Assembly (NCBI GenBank): GCA_052032335.1
Contig: JBPEWV010000047.1
Coordinates: 1 to 8,023 of the forward strand
Reading direction: 5' to 3'
DNA from: Pleionea sp052032335
GTDB lineage: Bacteria > Pseudomonadota > Gammaproteobacteria > Enterobacterales > Kangiellaceae
DNA length: 8,023 nucleotides
This document shows, in pieces, positions 5,826-8,023 of the stretch. Position numbers and translations under genes: made by a program. The notes under the pieces are model-generated. The model worked only from the letters and a program-made list of their open reading frames with translations. It did not search any database and had not been told where the DNA came from. How positions within the stretch are numbered: the first letter of the stretch is position 1; every line of letters begins with the position of its first letter.

Positions 5826-6443
5826 TCAAAGATTGGCTAAAGAAGCTTCAAGGTTTGCCCGAGCTTTGGCCTCGAAAGTTTCTTTGAAGTAGTCGGTCAA
5901 ATAAATTGTTGGCCGCTTTAAAAAAGACTCCAGAACCTTTTTTCGGTTGCGTTGGTATATCGGCATCGGAACCCAACGGTACTCCCTACGGATGCATACT
6001 TCATAATGCTGAAAAACCTTTCCTGAAGCTCCCAAAATGGTTAAATCCATATCGACCAGGTACCGGGCGTCTGCTTTCGTCGGAACAGCATTGTGACAGG
6101 TTGCCATGATCAAATCGTATACGTATCGACCGTCCTTTTCAGGGGCTTGATTATGTTTTAAGAATCTTTGCGCCCACTCTGCACTTCTCTTCTCGTTATT
6201 CTTTTTGTACACATTGTAGATAGCGTCGTGAAACCATATTGCAATTTCAACCAGTGGCGGACGATCCAATTGATCGTCAACGTGTTCGAAGTGCTTCAAC
6301 ATCGCGTTGATGTGATCATGGGTGTGATAATGGCGATGCTTTTCGGCATGAGCCCGCTGAAGTTCATCGAATGTCGAGCGATTATCGGGAAAACCTAAAT
6401 TCGACATCAATGTCTGCCAACGTTCAAAACTCAGCCCACTCAC
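5826..6443 (-). CDS. Predicted metal-dependent HD-superfamily phosphohydrolase (COG4339 type)
   Basis: This 205-residue soluble protein matches COG4339 in length and motifs. Visible metal-ligand candidates are the N-terminal RHYH-x-x-DHI segment (His38, His40, His42, His44), the HD pair in WFHDAIY (His72-Asp73), His117 in MATCHNA, and Asp131/Asp133 in VDMDLTILG. The order H...HD...H...D is the standard HD-domain arrangement binding one or two metal ions. Family members are predicted phosphohydrolases acting on nucleotides or other phosphate esters; the substrate here is unknown. The start codon is GTG (6443) with AAGGA 7 nt upstream. The upstream oxidase stop (TGA 6450-6448) falls within this region, leaving a 4-nt gap, so translation is probably coupled. 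It is the middle gene of a three-gene leftward operon. Nothing needed for activity appears to be missing. Confidence 0.9.
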   Translation of the reverse strand: MSGLSFERWQTLMSNLGFPDNRSTFDELQRAHAEKHRHYHTHDHINAMLKHFEHVDDQLDRPPLVEIAIWFHDAIYNVYKKNNEKRSAEWAQRFLKHNQAPEKDGRYVYDLIMATCHNAVPTKADARYLVDMDLTILGASGKVFQHYEVCIRREYRWVPMPIYQRNRKKVLESFLKRPTIYLTDYFKETFEAKARANLEASLANL

Positions 6444-6447
6444 AGCT

Positions 6448-7740
6448 TCATCCTTGCAACTTTACTTTCAACCAATCGAGACTTTGGTATCCCCAGTAGC
6501 TCAACTGCGCCGCAGCCGGACCAAACACCCCGCCGTTCCAGGGTAAGCGCCATTTGGAAAACGCCTGATAAAATGTGTCTTTTTCGGCAATCGCCGCAGC
6601 AATAATTTCTCCCGCTGCCGTAGTTGGCGCAACACCGTGACCACCAAAGCCGTTCGAGTACCAGACGCCGTCTTGCAACTGCCCTATTTGCGCCATCTGA
6701 TGACGGGCATAGCCCATATAACCCTGCCAGCAATAATCGACTTTCACGTCTTTCAATTCAGGGAAAACACGAACCATGTCGCGCTTTAACCAATCGGCAA
6801 GTTGCTCTGGCTCTTTGGTTTTGGCACTGATGCGCCCACCCCACAACAATCGAGAATCTTGCAAGGGTCGGTAGTAATCAAAAGCAAACCGAGTATCGTA
6901 AATTGCCGCCTTCGTATTTAAACAGTTTTTTAAACGCTCGCCTAATGGCTCTGTTGCCATAACGTAAGTGGCTATCGGCAAGATCGAGCGAGCCAAGGCT
7001 GGAAACGCGCGATTGATGTAACCGCCCCCCGTCACCACCAAATGTTTGCAGCTTACCCTTCCGTGCTCTGTTTCGATGACTTTTGTTACGCCGTTTGTCT
7101 TGGTCGCAAGCACCGCCGACTGCTCATAAATCTTGACACCCTGAGAAAACAGTTCTTGCGCAATGCCTCGAGCGTAATTTAACGGATGAAAATGCATGGC
7201 ATTGGGTTCGAATAATCCACCACAATAGCGCTCACTGGCAATTTTTTCGGACAAAAGATCGGGTGGTAAATATTGCCAGTCGACACCCATCTGCTGGTTC
7301 ATAAACGACTGCATTTCGAGCAAACCTTTCTGTTCTTTAAACCAGTTGGCTAAAATAACGCCTTCGTCCACCAAGTCACAGTTGATCGAATACTTTTTCA
7401 CCCGTTCACGAATTAGATCCACGGCCTGAGTGGTGCGTTGATAAAGCTGACGCGCTTTCTCCAGCCCAACCTGTTTCGCCATAGCCTCTGGCCCCAGCGA
7501 AAACCCGCCAAACACAAAACCGCCATTGCGCCCCGAAGCCCCCCAACCAACGCGATGCTGCTCTAGAATAACAATGTCTTTAACACCACGCTCGATCAGC
7601 CCCATTGCCACCATTAGCCCAGCGTAGCCACCACCGACGATACACACCTGCGTATCCACTGTCTCTTCAAGGCTGTTGTAGCCCTTTGCGTCATTTAAGG
7701 TTGCGGCGTAGTAGCTGTTTGGGTAGTTTAAGTCACTCAT
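6448..7740 (-). CDS. FAD-dependent amine/amino-acid oxidase, gamma-glutamylputrescine oxidase (PuuB)-like
   Basis: This 430-residue flavoprotein of the DAO family is full length. It opens with SYYAATLN, as PuuB proteins do (SYYAAS). A Rossmann FAD site follows: VGGGYAGL at about 35-42 and the ribose-binding acid Glu60 in VILE. The family's GWGASGRNGG block lies at 65-74, and FDYYRPLQDSRLLWGGR with a GFGGHGV block (364-370) near the end. PuuB oxidises gamma-glutamylputrescine to the aldehyde, releasing ammonia and H2O2. By resemblance this enzyme oxidises a primary or secondary amine or a D-/N-modified amino acid. No puuA, puuC or puuD lies in view, so the exact substrate is open and I give no symbol. 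There is no signal peptide, so it is cytoplasmic. It heads a three-gene operon read leftward. The RBS before ATG 7740 is weak (CGGA, 3 nt away), and a CRP-like site lies 26-41 nt upstream. Confidence 0.92.
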   Translation of the reverse strand: MSDLNYPNSYYAATLNDAKGYNSLEETVDTQVCIVGGGYAGLMVAMGLIERGVKDIVILEQHRVGWGASGRNGGFVFGGFSLGPEAMAKQVGLEKARQLYQRTTQAVDLIRERVKKYSINCDLVDEGVILANWFKEQKGLLEMQSFMNQQMGVDWQYLPPDLLSEKIASERYCGGLFEPNAMHFHPLNYARGIAQELFSQGVKIYEQSAVLATKTNGVTKVIETEHGRVSCKHLVVTGGGYINRAFPALARSILPIATYVMATEPLGERLKNCLNTKAAIYDTRFAFDYYRPLQDSRLLWGGRISAKTKEPEQLADWLKRDMVRVFPELKDVKVDYCWQGYMGYARHQMAQIGQLQDGVWYSNGFGGHGVAPTTAAGEIIAAAIAEKDTFYQAFSKWRLPWNGGVFGPAAAQLSYWGYQSLDWLKVKLQG

Positions 7741-8023
7741 AAATCCGGTCTGGTTTGAAAAATTGCGTGACTATTATCACATTTCAACTTTGTTTAATAA
7801 ATAACAATTGGTAAACGCACTGGGAGTAGATGCTGCTTGCAGTCGCCGACAGAGGTGTTATCTTTGAAGATGTTCGGAAGCAACATAGATTGATAAAAGA
7901 AAAAAGTCAGCAATAACATTCTATTTTGTAAGAAAAATCTTTATCTACCGACTAACAACATTGACAGTGACTTCTATAAGCCGGTTTAAAAATGAACCTG
8001 GATGTTTCGATAGCTTTCAAGTC
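7741..8023. other. Intergenic region upstream of the oxidase operon, to window end
   Basis: This is 283 bp of AT-rich sequence with no convincing gene. It holds the CRP-like palindrome and a possible -10 for the leftward operon. Near the end, TTGACA (7961-7966) is followed 18 bp later by TTTAAA and an ATG at 7992 that stays open to the edge (MNLDVSIAFK), but no Shine-Dalgarno precedes it. A rightward gene may start at or beyond the edge. Confidence 0.45.
7766..7781 (-). promoter_or_regulatory. CRP-like palindrome upstream of the oxidase operon
   Basis: On the minus strand the site reads TGTGA-N6-TCACG, matching 9 of the 10 conserved positions of the CRP core TGTGA-N6-TCACA, with A/T-rich flanks. 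A possible -10 (GATAAT, 7778-7773) lies inside it, so binding there would repress, unless the true promoter is placed differently. Global-regulator control would suit a catabolic oxidase. Confidence 0.4.

Noticed and set aside
6440..6733. Alternative minus-strand frame inside the oxidase gene
   Set aside because: It is a shadow of a strongly recognisable flavoprotein frame with conserved FAD motifs.
7961..8023. TTGACA with TTTAAA 18 bp on, and an ATG at 7992 open to the window edge
   Set aside because: There is no ribosome binding site and only about 10 codons are visible. It could be a gene start but cannot be supported.

Overview
The window looks like chromosome from a free-living, probably marine, gammaproteobacterium of moderate GC. 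The guess rests on the style of the proteins (an EamA-type transporter, a PuuB-like flavoprotein, a COG4339 HD hydrolase and several short hypotheticals) and on ordinary Shine-Dalgarno and TGA/TAA/TAG usage. No marker gene fixes the taxon. I see no tRNA, rRNA, insertion sequence, integrase or CRISPR array.

Layout. (1) 1-477 (+): C-terminal half of an EamA/DMT-family permease, cut by the window edge. Its stop codon overlaps that of the convergent next gene. (2) 474-3849: a divergent accessory-looking locus. Leftward from the central 2146-2468 spacer come a 94-aa Ala-rich/beta-strand protein, a strong intrinsic terminator, a 231-aa protein with a four-cysteine module plus TPRs, and a four-helix membrane protein. 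Rightward come a 121-aa helix-plus-beta protein (possibly trypco2-like), a 230-aa paralogue of the cysteine-TPR protein, and a 97-aa helical protein. (3) 4012-5352 (+): an exported LivJ/Peripla_BP_6-type solute-binding protein without a visible permease, carrying a TonB-plug-like N-terminal motif. (4) 5342-7740 (-): a compact operon read right to left, with a PuuB-like FAD amine oxidase, an HD-superfamily hydrolase with a GTG start, and a two-TM PH-like protein, separated by only 4 nt each. A CRP-like palindrome lies just upstream of it. (5) 7741-8023: intergenic.

How the genes may work together. The strongest signal is the central locus. Two cysteine-TPR paralogues, about 44 percent identical by eye with all four cysteines at identical residue numbers, sit on opposite strands. 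Each follows a small protein built as an N-terminal helix and then beta strands. This suggests a duplicated module of small effector or client plus cysteine-TPR partner, with differential expression on the left side because a terminator separates the small gene from its TPR gene. The function is not known to me, and any link to the conflict-type systems that carry trypco domains is a hypothesis. The right-hand operon looks like amine or gamma-glutamyl-amine catabolism plus accessory proteins.
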